DNA of 64,000 nt from an uncultured Bacteroides sp. (GTDB lineage: Bacteria; Bacteroidota; Bacteroidia; Bacteroidales; Bacteroidaceae): the NCBI GenBank assembly GCA_947038155.1, contig CAMQVH010000001.1, positions 307,397 through 371,396 on the forward strand, read 5' to 3'. The notes below the pieces were generated by a model that saw only the letters and a program-made list of their open reading frames with translations, did no database searches and was not told the DNA's origin. Below, piece by piece: positions 38,325-47,503 of this stretch. How positions within the stretch are numbered: position 1 is the stretch's first letter; the number at the start of each line of letters is the position of its first letter. The position numbers and the translations under genes are program-made.

Positions 38325-38558
38325 ATGAAAAAAATAATTTTCCTTCTTTTATGTATAGTAGCAGTTTTGTCTGCTAAATACTTTTCATCTCATAAAAATG
38401 TGCAGAGTGAATTGCTTTTATATAATATAGAAGCATTAGCTGCTGGCGAACATGCGCAACAGGGTCGATGTTATGGGACGGGTACTTTAGATTGCCCTGT
38501 ATCTCATGATAAGGTTGAATACATTTTTGGAGGATATAGTCTTGAAGATCTATATTAG
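38325..38558 (+). CDS. NVEALA-motif small secreted protein 1
   Basis: The 77-residue protein has a short Lys-rich start and a hydrophobic helix (IIFLLLCIVAVLSA), then ELLLYNIEALAAGE, the NVEALA motif in the form NIEALA, after about residue 33. The remaining 35 residues are unrelated to the other NVEALA proteins here. They contain two Cys (GRCYG and LDCPV) and end GGYSLEDLY. It overlaps the following propeller gene. I infer a secreted peptide whose leader ends near the motif; the cleavage itself is not shown by sequence. NVEALA proteins are known as a Bacteroides family of unknown function. Confidence 0.75.
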   Translation: MKKIIFLLLCIVAVLSAKYFSSHKNVQSELLLYNIEALAAGEHAQQGRCYGTGTLDCPVSHDKVEYIFGGYSLEDLY

Positions 38559-39597
38559 CTTTCTCCTTCTTTTTATCTTTGTCTCTTGTGGAACAAAGCA
38601 TAAGGAATATGCCGAAAATGTACTTCCTTATTCAGAATTTCCACTAGAGAAGGAGTTAAAGGGAGAGGTAATAGAGCTTGATACTGCTTTATTTCGTTGT
38701 CCATTCCGGATACGAGTTGAAGGAGATAAAGCCATTGTAATGGATTTGCATGGTATTGATTATTATGCTCATTTGTTCCAATATCCTAGTTTCCGCTATT
38801 TGTCTTCTTTTGGGAGACGTGGTGATTCACCTACAGAAATGCTATCAATAGAGAATGTCCGTTTTTACAATCATCAAGTATGGATATTAGATGCTAATAA
38901 AAGAGAATTAGCACGGTTAGGTTTTTCTTCATCCAGTGATTCACTGCTCCGTGACGAAGCGGTAACATTGGGTGAAGATATTTTAAGATCGCTTGATTTT
39001 GCCATATATAATGATACTACCTTTATAATTCCTGATTATTCAGGTGAAAACCGTTTATGTACGGTAAATCGTAATGGGAGGTTAATTGGAAAGATTGGTA
39101 CCATTCCAACGGTAAAGAAGAAGGTATTGCAAAATGCTCGACCGGCTTTAGCACAAGCATGGCGCAGTTTTCTTGATTATAATCCTCATAGCGGTGTATT
39201 GGCAATGGTTACTCAATTAGGTGAAGTGCTTGAAGTGTATAATTTAAAAGATAGCACGTCTGTTATTCGTGTTGGAAAAAATGGTGAGCCTGAGTTTAAA
39301 ATATCTGATGGGTATGGAATACCAACAGGAATTATGGGATTTAGTGATGTACAGGTTACAGATAGTGCTATTTATGTAGTATTTAATGGAACTACTTTTA
39401 AAGAGATTGCAAAGAATAACGGTCATCTTCCAGATGGGGGAAAGTATATCTATGTATTCAGTTTGAAAGGGGAACCACGATGCAAGTACTTACTTGACCA
39501 TTATGTATATGGTATTTGGGTAGATGAATCTACTAAAACTATTATGGCGACGGATGTAAATAATGATCAACCAATAGTGGAGTTTTATTTTGGTTGA
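38542..39597 (+). CDS. 6-bladed beta-propeller lipoprotein paired with NVEALA 1
   Basis: The 351-residue lipoprotein starts, in my reading, at a TTG at 38542 preceded by GGAGGA, giving a clean signal KIYISFLLLFIFVSC. The upstream ATG at 38506 in the same frame would add 12 residues that spoil the signal peptide. It overlaps the NVEALA stop by 17 bases. The hallmark is FGRRGDSPTEMLSI, a variant of the GQGPDE motif of relatives. It ends in strands such as YIYVFSLKGEPRCKYL and VNNDQPIVEFYFG. A hairpin with 9-base outer arms follows (39623-39683). Confidence 0.82.
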   Translation: MKIYISFLLLFIFVSCGTKHKEYAENVLPYSEFPLEKELKGEVIELDTALFRCPFRIRVEGDKAIVMDLHGIDYYAHLFQYPSFRYLSSFGRRGDSPTEMLSIENVRFYNHQVWILDANKRELARLGFSSSSDSLLRDEAVTLGEDILRSLDFAIYNDTTFIIPDYSGENRLCTVNRNGRLIGKIGTIPTVKKKVLQNARPALAQAWRSFLDYNPHSGVLAMVTQLGEVLEVYNLKDSTSVIRVGKNGEPEFKISDGYGIPTGIMGFSDVQVTDSAIYVVFNGTTFKEIAKNNGHLPDGGKYIYVFSLKGEPRCKYLLDHYVYGIWVDESTKTIMATDVNNDQPIVEFYFG

Positions 39598-39622
39598 AGA
39601 TGAGATCGTTAATTTAATTAAA

Positions 39623-39683
39623 AAGGAGCAGGGTGATGAATTGATTAATTTTGCCGGATTTTCTTCTACATCATCTGCTCCTT
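39623..39683 (+). repeat. Intercassette hairpin, copy 1
   Basis: AAGGAGCAG (39623-39631) pairs with CTGCTCCTT (39675-39683); inside, TGATG pairs with CATCA. The loop contains ATTTTGCCGGATT. A second copy with compensating changes is at 41162-41221. No long T-run follows, so it may be a terminator-like end or an RNA processing or stability element. Confidence 0.6.
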
Positions 39684-39799
39684 AACCACGTTAGAAAGGA
39701 GGTCAGGCAAAGATAGAAATAATATAGATTTGTAGCAAATGCGTTTTGCCGGATTTAGAGAAATAGTATAAATGAAAATATGTAAATAAAATAATTAAA

Positions 39800-40078
39800 A
39801 TGAAAAAGAAAATAATGAGTATTATTAGTCTTGTTGCTATTGTTATGGCTATAGGATATAATACGTATTCTTCTCAGAAGAGATATGTGGTCTTATCAGA
39901 TTTGGTATTGGCTAATGTAGAAGCTTTAGCGCAAGATGAAAATCCTCCTAAATTATATTCAGCAGTAAAAGGTACTCTTTCATCTAATGGAAGCTTGAAG
40001 AGAATAAACGATGATAACGGTAAGTGTATTTTTAAACTCCTTATAAATGTTTCGACTGCTGCTGATTGTAAAATGTAA
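39800..40078 (+). CDS. NVEALA-motif small secreted protein 2
   Basis: The 92-residue protein has the signal-like start (MSIISLVAIVMAIGYNTYSS), then LSDLVLANVEALAQDE, the full NVEALA motif. The C-terminal part (45 residues) has two Cys (GKCIF and ADCKM) and no similarity to the other copies. It is followed 12 bases later by its propeller gene. Up to the motif it is very close to the third NVEALA gene (41304), which suggests duplication followed by replacement or fast change of the C-terminus. Confidence 0.8.
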   Translation: MKKKIMSIISLVAIVMAIGYNTYSSQKRYVVLSDLVLANVEALAQDENPPKLYSAVKGTLSSNGSLKRINDDNGKCIFKLLINVSTAADCKM

Positions 40079-40090
40079 AGTAATATTGAT

Positions 40091-41125
40091 ATGAAAAGAA
40101 GATGGCTAATATATTGTATTGTATTGTTTATTAGTGCTTGTAGTGAAAATGTAGAAAATAAAAAGATATTTATTTCAGATGTACCAACGGAGAAAATTCG
40201 TGGAACTTTATATTTATCAGAGAATGCAAGCTTAAATGTGTTTTATGATATATGTGCTAGTGATTCTTTTGTCTATTGTTTAGATTTTTACAATGATTCA
40301 ATATTGAAAGTTTTTCCTAGTATCAATTCTTCTTCACTGATTGGATATTGTATGAAAGGTCAAGGACCAAATGATTTGCTTTTTCCTTTTTTTATGCGCA
40401 ATTCATTTCAATCAAGAAATAATAAGATAAAATTAGTTGATTTGAATTCTTGGAGTGTGAAGGAAATCAATCCCTGCAATAATAACAGTTTGTCAAGAAT
40501 AAATATTGATACTGTATTACCTTTACCGATAATGCCAGCCATAAAAGAGTATAATGAAACTGATTCTTGTATTTATGGAATAGACGCTGACATGCAGCAT
40601 GGTTTGTTTTTCATATATAATAAAAATACTCAAGACATATCCTCTGTGGATTACTATTATGATGATAAGGAAATATCTAATAAATATTCTTCTAAAATAA
40701 TGCCTTATCTGTTTGAAAATCACCTGGTTGTTAATGAGCGTGCAGATGCGGTTTGTGTAGGTATGATTAATGTAAATGCTTTGTATTTATTTGATTTAAC
40801 AGGAAATTTAAAAAAAGAACTGATTGTTGGAGATAAAATAACTTATCCAGAACCTGATCCGCAATATTTAGATTTTCCCAATGCAAAAAAATATTTTGTA
40901 TCAATGACTGGTACTAACGATTTCTTGTATTGTTTATATAATGCAGATGCATCTGGATTCTCTAGTGTCTTTAAATTTGATTGGGAAGGAAATCTCTTAT
41001 CAGTCATGCAAACTGATATGAAACTTGAGAAAATATCAGTTAATCCTACAAATAAATACATATATGGCATTAAAATGTCTGAGGAAGGGGGAAGTGATAT
41101 TTTTAAATTTGATATGAGGAAATGA
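40091..41125 (+). CDS. 6-bladed beta-propeller lipoprotein paired with NVEALA 2
   Basis: The 344-residue lipoprotein has lipobox LFISAC (IYCIVLFISAC), the hallmark YCMKGQGPNDLLFP, and late propeller strands SSVFKFDWEGNLL and DIFKFDMRK. It begins 12 bases after the NVEALA 2 stop. The frame is intact and AT-rich. A hairpin (41162-41221) follows, as after the preceding cassette. Confidence 0.85.
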   Translation: MKRRWLIYCIVLFISACSENVENKKIFISDVPTEKIRGTLYLSENASLNVFYDICASDSFVYCLDFYNDSILKVFPSINSSSLIGYCMKGQGPNDLLFPFFMRNSFQSRNNKIKLVDLNSWSVKEINPCNNNSLSRINIDTVLPLPIMPAIKEYNETDSCIYGIDADMQHGLFFIYNKNTQDISSVDYYYDDKEISNKYSSKIMPYLFENHLVVNERADAVCVGMINVNALYLFDLTGNLKKELIVGDKITYPEPDPQYLDFPNAKKYFVSMTGTNDFLYCLYNADASGFSSVFKFDWEGNLLSVMQTDMKLEKISVNPTNKYIYGIKMSEEGGSDIFKFDMRK

Positions 41126-41161
41126 TGATTAGATATGAGATTATTAATTGTCAAGAAAAGA

Positions 41162-41221
41162 AAGGGGCAGGCTAATGATTTGTTAAATCTTGTCGGATTG
41201 ATATACATTATCTTGCTCCTT
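41162..41221 (+). repeat. Intercassette hairpin, copy 2
   Basis: AAGGGGCAG (41162-41170) pairs with TTGCTCCTT (41213-41221) using G-T pairs, and inside TAATG pairs with CATTA. The loop has CTTGTCGGATT, like TTTGCCGGATT in copy 1. Differences between copies keep the pairing (TGATG/CATCA versus TAATG/CATTA). Confidence 0.6.
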
Positions 41222-41303
41222 AACTTCATAAAAATGAATTGTGGAAAAGATTTTCTGATTGAAGGGAAATTGGATATAAATAATTTATAAAAAATAGAGA
41301 AAA

Positions 41304-41585
41304 ATGAAAAATAAATTAATGGGTATCATTTCTATAGTTGCTGTTGCAGCAGTTGCAGGATATAATATGTATTCTTCGCGATCTGAAATAAGATTATCTG
41401 ATTTGGCTTTAGCAAATGTAGAAGCTTTAGCACAAAATGAATCGAACCCCAATAAGTAAAAGTGCTATAGAAAGTGGAGAAAGGCATCTTCTCAAGATGC
41501 TTTGGCTATATGGGATTGGGTATGTCAAGATTGCGAATCATATTGGCTATTAGAGGCAGGGCAAAGAAATGAATGCTCAAAATAA
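41304..41585 (+). pseudogene. NVEALA-motif small protein 3 with in-frame stop
   Basis: ATG at 41304 gives the same leader as NVEALA 2 (GIISIVAVAAVAGYNMYSS, LSDLALANVEALAQNE). A TAA at 41457-41459 stops it after 51 residues (NESNPNK). Beyond the TAA the same frame stays open for 41 codons, KCYRKWRKASSQDALAIWDW then CQDCESYW and ending RNECSK, with four Cys, to a TAA at 41583-41585. A single change in one codon therefore probably silenced the C-terminal cargo; read-through is possible but unsupported. The propeller gene follows 10 bases later. Confidence 0.7.
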
Positions 41586-41595
41586 TGATTAATAT

Positions 41596-42579
41596 ATGAA
41601 GCCACACATTGTTGCATTGTTCCTTATGGGTATTCTTATATGTAGCTGTACTTCTCATAAGAAAGAACTTTTGTCTTTACCAGAACCTGCTGAAATTCAT
41701 TCGGATAGTATTTTAGTACCTCCAGTAATATTATCTGCTACACGAATGTTTATAGCTCATGATATGTTGGTAATTTATGAACAACAGAAAGATACTTTGT
41801 TTTCTTTTTGGAAGTTGCCTCAGTGCCAATATTTATTTAGTGCGGGTTCTAAAGGAGAGGGACCTGATGAATTATTACTGTTAGATCGAGTTTTCGTTGA
41901 AACAGCTAATGGTTTTAAAACTTTCGAATTACCTTCAAATAAGATAAAGGATTTGAAAATTGATATCGTAGGTGATGGTAGACTAAAACTATATGCTGAT
42001 AAACGTTTGGCGATAGACCAAATACCACTCAATCGTTTTACTTTTCTATCTGACAGTTCTTATTGTTTTTTATCTAATAATGAAGAATATGAATATACAT
42101 TATTAGATAAAGAAAATAACATTCATTCGTTTAGTCCTTACCCTGATCTATTATATGGGAGAAATGAAGAAGCTAAAGCTTACTTATATAATAAGTTGCT
42201 TGTAGGTAAACCAGATGGTGAAAAGTTCGCATCTTTTTATGCTTATATTAAAATGATGAAGATTTATGATAAGAATGGAAATATGTTGAAAGAACTACTA
42301 ATGGAACAACCTACTGACGTAACTAATGATGAAAGTAGATTTGCTTATTATTCAACTTTTCCATATGCTACTGATCAATATATATATGTATTAGCTAATG
42401 AATTGGGTGGACGGAAATATTTACAAATGTGGTCGTGGAAAGGTGTTCCAATTGCGCATTATATTTTAAACCAAAGTGTAGATACTTTTGTTGTTTCAGA
42501 GAAATATAAAAAAATATATGCTATCAGTAATGATAGAGATAATGTCATATATACTTATGAATTATATGACATATTTTGA
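41596..42579 (+). CDS. 6-bladed beta-propeller lipoprotein paired with NVEALA 3
   Basis: The 327-residue lipoprotein has lipobox MGILICSC, the hallmark SKGEGPDELLLL near residue 92, and the late strand YLQMWSWKGVPIAHY. It begins 10 bases after the end of the (interrupted) NVEALA 3 frame. The frame is intact although its small partner carries a stop. The 147 bases after it (42580-42726) are AT-rich; I see no clear terminator there. Confidence 0.85.
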   Translation: MKPHIVALFLMGILICSCTSHKKELLSLPEPAEIHSDSILVPPVILSATRMFIAHDMLVIYEQQKDTLFSFWKLPQCQYLFSAGSKGEGPDELLLLDRVFVETANGFKTFELPSNKIKDLKIDIVGDGRLKLYADKRLAIDQIPLNRFTFLSDSSYCFLSNNEEYEYTLLDKENNIHSFSPYPDLLYGRNEEAKAYLYNKLLVGKPDGEKFASFYAYIKMMKIYDKNGNMLKELLMEQPTDVTNDESRFAYYSTFPYATDQYIYVLANELGGRKYLQMWSWKGVPIAHYILNQSVDTFVVSEKYKKIYAISNDRDNVIYTYELYDIF

Positions 42580-42726
42580 TCTATTGCTGATTATTAGAAC
42601 CTAGAAAAACTAGAGTTACTATAATTTTAACGATAGTAAATATATTATTCTTAATTGATACTATGGTTCAAACCTATGTAAAATACAATATAATAGTCTT
42701 GCAATAGTCAAATTTGAGTTGAAAAA

Positions 42727-43605
42727 ATGATACGTTTAATGTCTTTGTTGTTTATAGCTATATTATTTGTATCTTGTAAAGAATCAGAACAAGATAGAAT
42801 AGCTCGTTTGGTCAATGTATGGATTGGAAAGACCATTCAATTTCCTAGTCAGATGTGCCTTACTTCTTTTGTCAATGATACGGTTATAACGCAGTGCACA
42901 AGAAAACAATCTTCATATACAATTTTGAGCTATGTAGATACAATAGGGTGTACCAGTTGTAGATTACAATTGCCAAAATGGAAAGAAATGGTTGGATATC
43001 TAGATTCTATTTATCCTAATAGAGTAAATTTTTTAATGGTCTTTTATCCGAAAGAGAGAACAAAATTGATTAAATACTTAAGAAATGAACGGTTTGATCG
43101 TTTTGTATATATTGATGAAATGGACTCTTTAAATCTGATGAATAAATTTTTGCATGAAGAACATTTTTGTACATTTCTTCTTAACAAGGACGATAAAATA
43201 GTAGTAATAGGAAATCCTGTTCTTAACTCTAAGGTAAAGGAAATTTATTTAAATGTAATTTCTGGTGAAGTAATGCCCTCGTCAAATATAAATCAACCTT
43301 TGACTATCGCATCTTTGTCAAAAGATTCTGTCGATATAGGAAATTTCTCCTGGCGTGAAGAGCAGACTGTTGAGATTGTCGTTTCTAATTGTGGAAAAGT
43401 ACCGTTAGTGATTAATGATGTAATAACCTCTTGTGGTTGTACTACTGTCGAATACTCAAAACAACCTGTACTAAAAGGTAAAGATTTAACTTTGAGAATA
43501 AAATATAAAGCAGAGCATCCCGAGCATTTTGATAAAACTATCATAGTACATTGTAATGCTGAAAAAGCGCCTTTTCGGTTGAAGATCAGTGGTAATGCAA
43601 AATAA
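42727..43605 (+). CDS. Lipoprotein with thioredoxin fold (CxxC) and DUF1573 domain
   Basis: The 292-residue protein has lipobox IAILFVSC. A thioredoxin-like domain (about 55-180) has the active-site motif GCTSCRLQLPKW (CxxC). A C-terminal DUF1573-type beta domain (about 200-290) has VSNCGKVPLVINDVITSCGC and LRIKYKAEH. In Bacteroides such proteins are usually periplasmic redox or partner proteins. Here it starts a tightly packed block: the transglutaminase gene follows after 14 bases. A redox role on disulfides of NVEALA cargo is inference from the neighbourhood. Confidence 0.8.
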   Translation: MIRLMSLLFIAILFVSCKESEQDRIARLVNVWIGKTIQFPSQMCLTSFVNDTVITQCTRKQSSYTILSYVDTIGCTSCRLQLPKWKEMVGYLDSIYPNRVNFLMVFYPKERTKLIKYLRNERFDRFVYIDEMDSLNLMNKFLHEEHFCTFLLNKDDKIVVIGNPVLNSKVKEIYLNVISGEVMPSSNINQPLTIASLSKDSVDIGNFSWREEQTVEIVVSNCGKVPLVINDVITSCGCTTVEYSKQPVLKGKDLTLRIKYKAEHPEHFDKTIIVHCNAEKAPFRLKISGNAK

Positions 43606-43619
43606 GTAGCGCATAATAT

Positions 43620-45632
43620 ATGGCAAAGTATTGGAGAAATGTTCAATATATTCTTGTGATAATATTGATAATAGGGTTGGGATGGTTAGTCGTAAATAAA
43701 GCAAATTTCAAGGAAGAGTCTATATCTTCTTTGGAATTTGCTTTGCGTGTGGCAAAAAATAATCGTAGGGAGCTTGAAAAAGTGCTTTGTTATTATCAAA
43801 AGAATTTGGCAGATAGCCTGAAATATGAGGCCGCATGCTTTTTGATAGAAAATATGCCATATTATTCTTATACATACGGAGAGGAATTAGAGGAATATAA
43901 AAAATATTATGCATGGCTGAAGGGCAGTCATGGAAAAACACCTGAAGAAGTGGTGGACTCCATAATAAAAACGTTTGGTTCAATTGGAAAGTTAGACATA
44001 AAATATGATCTGCAGGAAATTGATTCAGCTTATTTATGTAGTAATATAGAATGGGCTTTTAAAGTTTGGCGTGAACAACCTTGGGGAAAGAACATATCAT
44101 TCGATATGTTTTGTGAAAATTTGTTGCCTTATCGTATTGGTGATGAGTCTTTAGGCTATTGGCGTGAGATGTATTATGAGAAATATAATCAACTATTGGA
44201 TTCATTAAAGATGTCTGATTCGCTAGATATAGAAGATCCGGTAGTAGCTGCTAATTATTTAATAAATAAATTGCCTGATAAGTGGCATTATTATACTTCA
44301 ACGACTCCTTATTCTTTTGGGCATATCGGACCTGAGTATGTACAATACTTATCAGGAACGTGTCGTGAAGTGACTGACTTTGCGGTATATCTATTTCGGG
44401 CTTTGGGAATTCCTTGTGCTATTGATTTTGTTCCTGTACGTAGCTATGTTAATGCCGGGCATTTTTGGTTGGTAACATGGAATAAATATGGCGAAACATA
44501 TATGGCTAATTTCCCGGAGAATTTGGGAATGGTTCGCAAAAATTGGTGGTATCGTTGGGATGATAGTCCCAAAGTGTATAGATATGCTTTTGATATAAAC
44601 AAAGAATTATATGAGCGAATGGCGCAATATAATGAAAAGGTATATCCATTTTGGAGTTTACCGAAATTTATGGATGTTACTTATGAATATGCTTACTCTT
44701 TTGAAAAGGAACTGGTTATTCCATTGGAAAAACTTTATAAGAATAAAAGTAATGGGAGAATAGCTTATTTATGTGTTACTAATAGAGATAACTGGATACC
44801 CATTGATTGGACTGAATATGACGCACAGCATCTGGCTTTTCGAAATGTTCGAAATGGTACGCTTATGAGGGTGGCTACTTATGAAAATGGTACTTTGAAC
44901 TTTTTGACTGATCCTTTTTATGTAGATAAACAAAAGAATGAGCAGCATTATTTCTCGGTCGAAGGAGATACACAAGATGTGGTATTGTATGCTAAATGTA
45001 ATATAGACGGAGAAAATATGTTCCGTGACCGAATGATAGGGGGTGTTTTTGAAGGCAGTAACCAACTGGATTTTGCAGTAAGCGATACCTTGTTTATCAT
45101 ACAGTGTAAACCTGATCGTTTGAATACGACAGTAAGAAGTTCTTCAAATAAAGAATATCGTTATATCAGATATGTAGGTCCTCCCGGAGGATTATGTAAT
45201 GTGGCTGAAGTCGCATTTTATGAAAAAAATGATACTCTTCCATTGTCTGGGAAAATTATAGGAACTCCCGGATGCTATCAACATGACGGGACGCATGAAT
45301 ATACAAATGTGTTTGATGGAAAAACGTGGACTTCTTTTGATTATTTTAAATTTTCCGGGGGATGGGCAGGACTTGATTTGGGTAGAAAGGTGCAGATAGA
45401 CCGTATTGTATATACTCCGCGCAACAGGGATAATTATATTCGTCCTGGTGATATCTACGAGTTATATTATTGTGACCGATATTGGAAATCCGCCGGAAGA
45501 GTTAAAGCTACAGTTGATTCATTAGTATACAGAGGGATTCCCCAGAATGCACTTTTGTTCTTACGTAACCATACGCGCGGCGTAGATGAGAGAGTCTTTG
45601 TTTATGAAAAAGGAGAGCAACTATGGAAATAG
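43620..45632 (+). CDS. Membrane-anchored transglutaminase-like protein with discoidin-like C-terminus
   Basis: The 670-residue protein has an N-terminal membrane anchor (YILVIILIIGLGWLVV). The transglutaminase-like core (about 205-330) has the catalytic Cys in LSGTCREVTDFAVYLF (near 248) and His in VNAGHFWLVTW (near 281). The C-terminal part (about 520-660) looks like an F5/8 type C discoidin domain (RYIRYVGPPGGLCNVAEVAF, WAGLDLGRKVQIDRI). It may cross-link or cleave protein or peptide substrates, or act on polysaccharide-linked protein. It overlaps the next gene by 10 bases. Confidence 0.8.
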   Translation: MAKYWRNVQYILVIILIIGLGWLVVNKANFKEESISSLEFALRVAKNNRRELEKVLCYYQKNLADSLKYEAACFLIENMPYYSYTYGEELEEYKKYYAWLKGSHGKTPEEVVDSIIKTFGSIGKLDIKYDLQEIDSAYLCSNIEWAFKVWREQPWGKNISFDMFCENLLPYRIGDESLGYWREMYYEKYNQLLDSLKMSDSLDIEDPVVAANYLINKLPDKWHYYTSTTPYSFGHIGPEYVQYLSGTCREVTDFAVYLFRALGIPCAIDFVPVRSYVNAGHFWLVTWNKYGETYMANFPENLGMVRKNWWYRWDDSPKVYRYAFDINKELYERMAQYNEKVYPFWSLPKFMDVTYEYAYSFEKELVIPLEKLYKNKSNGRIAYLCVTNRDNWIPIDWTEYDAQHLAFRNVRNGTLMRVATYENGTLNFLTDPFYVDKQKNEQHYFSVEGDTQDVVLYAKCNIDGENMFRDRMIGGVFEGSNQLDFAVSDTLFIIQCKPDRLNTTVRSSSNKEYRYIRYVGPPGGLCNVAEVAFYEKNDTLPLSGKIIGTPGCYQHDGTHEYTNVFDGKTWTSFDYFKFSGGWAGLDLGRKVQIDRIVYTPRNRDNYIRPGDIYELYYCDRYWKSAGRVKATVDSLVYRGIPQNALLFLRNHTRGVDERVFVYEKGEQLWK

Positions 45633-47503
45633 GACTTAAAATTAAATTAGTTGTGTTGTGGAAGACAATCGTCTTATTAGGAATAATTGTCTTGCTATCT
45701 GCTTGTTTCCATTCGAAGAAGGAGGTTGTATCTTCTATTGCCGTTATTCCTGATGAGCATACGTTACTGGCGATTACGCCGGAATTCTCTATAAAAATGG
45801 CAGGAGATACATTGAATAAACATTATCTACGATTGAAGTCTGGAAAGATATTTCCAGTGACAGGGATTTTGCAGGTGGATGGTAGGACCTATCGTTTTAT
45901 GGGAGGAGATTCTTTACGTATATCCCCTATAGCTTCTCTTGCAAATGACAGCGTCAGTTGGTCAGGGAAATATTCTTATTTGTTTCCTGGAAAAGGGTGG
46001 GAGCAAAAGGAATATGATGATTCTTTTTGGGAAGAAGGAAATGCTGCTTTTGGACCTGTAAAAGGAAATTCTAAGATTCGTACCGCTTGGGGGGCGGAAA
46101 ATATATATGTCCGCAGGCATATTAAGATAGATAATAAAGATGCTTTGGAAGGGCATAAAATTTACGTCTGTTATATTTGCGATGATCAGATAAAACTTTT
46201 TTGGAATGGAGATTTTTTATTTGAAAAAGAAATAACATATCAAACAAAATGTGGACGTTTAACAGATGAAGCTATTGTTCATATTGGTAATGGAACAAAT
46301 GTTTTGGCTGCTTATGGACGTAATACAGGAGGCCCTGCGTTGTTAGATTTTGGTCTGTATATTGAAAATAAAACTTATAGTGAAGCAGATATGGCCCTAT
46401 TGAAGCAAATAGATGTACAAGCTACTCAAACTCATTATGTATTTCAATGTGGGGATGTAGAACTTCAGATTGATTTTGTTTCACCTTCTTTGTCAGAGAA
46501 GTGGAATATGACAGGATGGCCTGTCGGTTTCCTTTCCTATCAAGTTCATGCAGAAGATAAAAAGGAGCATACAGTGGAAATTTTGTTCGATGTGGATATG
46601 GAATGGATGTTTGGTAGGAGGAAGATTGATAGTTGGGTTGAACAAGAGTGGCGGTTTGTCAAGTCTGATAGTTTAAATTTAGGTATGACGGCGGATGGAA
46701 CATCGTTTTCATGCGATGATAGTCATGTTGTTCTGTCTCAAAAGTTGTGTGCAGAAAATGGAAATAAAGGCATATTGTTAATAGGATACGGAGAAGAGCA
46801 GAGGATACATTATGTTGGTGAGCTTTTACAACCTCTTGGGAATGACAATGGAAAAGGGGAGGTTAAAGAATTAATGAAGGCTGTCGGAAACAGGTATCAG
46901 AAACTTAAGGAAGAATGTAATAAATTGGATAATTTGTGGAATAATAAAGCATTTCAAGTGGGTGATAAGACATTTGCAGAACAGATTCTTCCTTCATATC
47001 GTAATTTTATTTCTTCCCATAGGTTTGTGTTATCTTCGGATAATAAGTCATTCTGCTTCGGAGATACTTTGGGTAATGTTAGAGATGCTTATAGGAATTT
47101 TCCTGCTTTGTTATTTTTTAATCGTGTTGATTGGATGAAAAGTTTATTAAATCCAATATTTGAATATTGTGAAGATAAACATTGGAAAAGAAAATATCCG
47201 CCTTACGATATTGGATTATATCCGGTTGCAAGCAAACAAATAAAAGTGGATAATTGTGCTGAAGAGGCTGCTGCAAATATGTTGATGATGATGGTTGCTA
47301 TTGTGGAGGCAGAACAAGATTTCAGTTATGCTGAATTGCATTGGAGTCATTTGTGTTTGTGGGCAAATTATCTGGAAGAAAAGATGAAAGGTGAAGTTCT
47401 TCCTTCTATTGAGTTATTAGATGCAAATGACAAACGTGTGAAATGTGTGCTGGGATTGATGGCTTATCATAAATTGATTCAACTAAAGGATGCATATGAA
47501 TAA
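45623..47503 (+). CDS. Glutaminase-A-like (DUF4965/DUF5127-type) lipoprotein, degenerate
   Basis: The 626-residue lipoprotein has lipobox IVLLSAC. It includes a jelly-roll region (about 100-250, WEQKEYDDSFWEEGNAAFGP, NIYVRRHIKID). A C-terminal alpha-barrel part resembles glutaminase A of Bacteroides: NVRDAYRNFPALLFFN, YPPYDIGLYPVA and DNCAEEAAANMLMMM. The family's usual EESGNM segment is replaced by EEAAANM, so catalysis may be altered or lost. It is coupled at both ends to its neighbours by short overlaps. The assignment is from remembered family motifs. Confidence 0.65.
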   Translation: MEIGLKIKLVVLWKTIVLLGIIVLLSACFHSKKEVVSSIAVIPDEHTLLAITPEFSIKMAGDTLNKHYLRLKSGKIFPVTGILQVDGRTYRFMGGDSLRISPIASLANDSVSWSGKYSYLFPGKGWEQKEYDDSFWEEGNAAFGPVKGNSKIRTAWGAENIYVRRHIKIDNKDALEGHKIYVCYICDDQIKLFWNGDFLFEKEITYQTKCGRLTDEAIVHIGNGTNVLAAYGRNTGGPALLDFGLYIENKTYSEADMALLKQIDVQATQTHYVFQCGDVELQIDFVSPSLSEKWNMTGWPVGFLSYQVHAEDKKEHTVEILFDVDMEWMFGRRKIDSWVEQEWRFVKSDSLNLGMTADGTSFSCDDSHVVLSQKLCAENGNKGILLIGYGEEQRIHYVGELLQPLGNDNGKGEVKELMKAVGNRYQKLKEECNKLDNLWNNKAFQVGDKTFAEQILPSYRNFISSHRFVLSSDNKSFCFGDTLGNVRDAYRNFPALLFFNRVDWMKSLLNPIFEYCEDKHWKRKYPPYDIGLYPVASKQIKVDNCAEEAAANMLMMMVAIVEAEQDFSYAELHWSHLCLWANYLEEKMKGEVLPSIELLDANDKRVKCVLGLMAYHKLIQLKDAYE

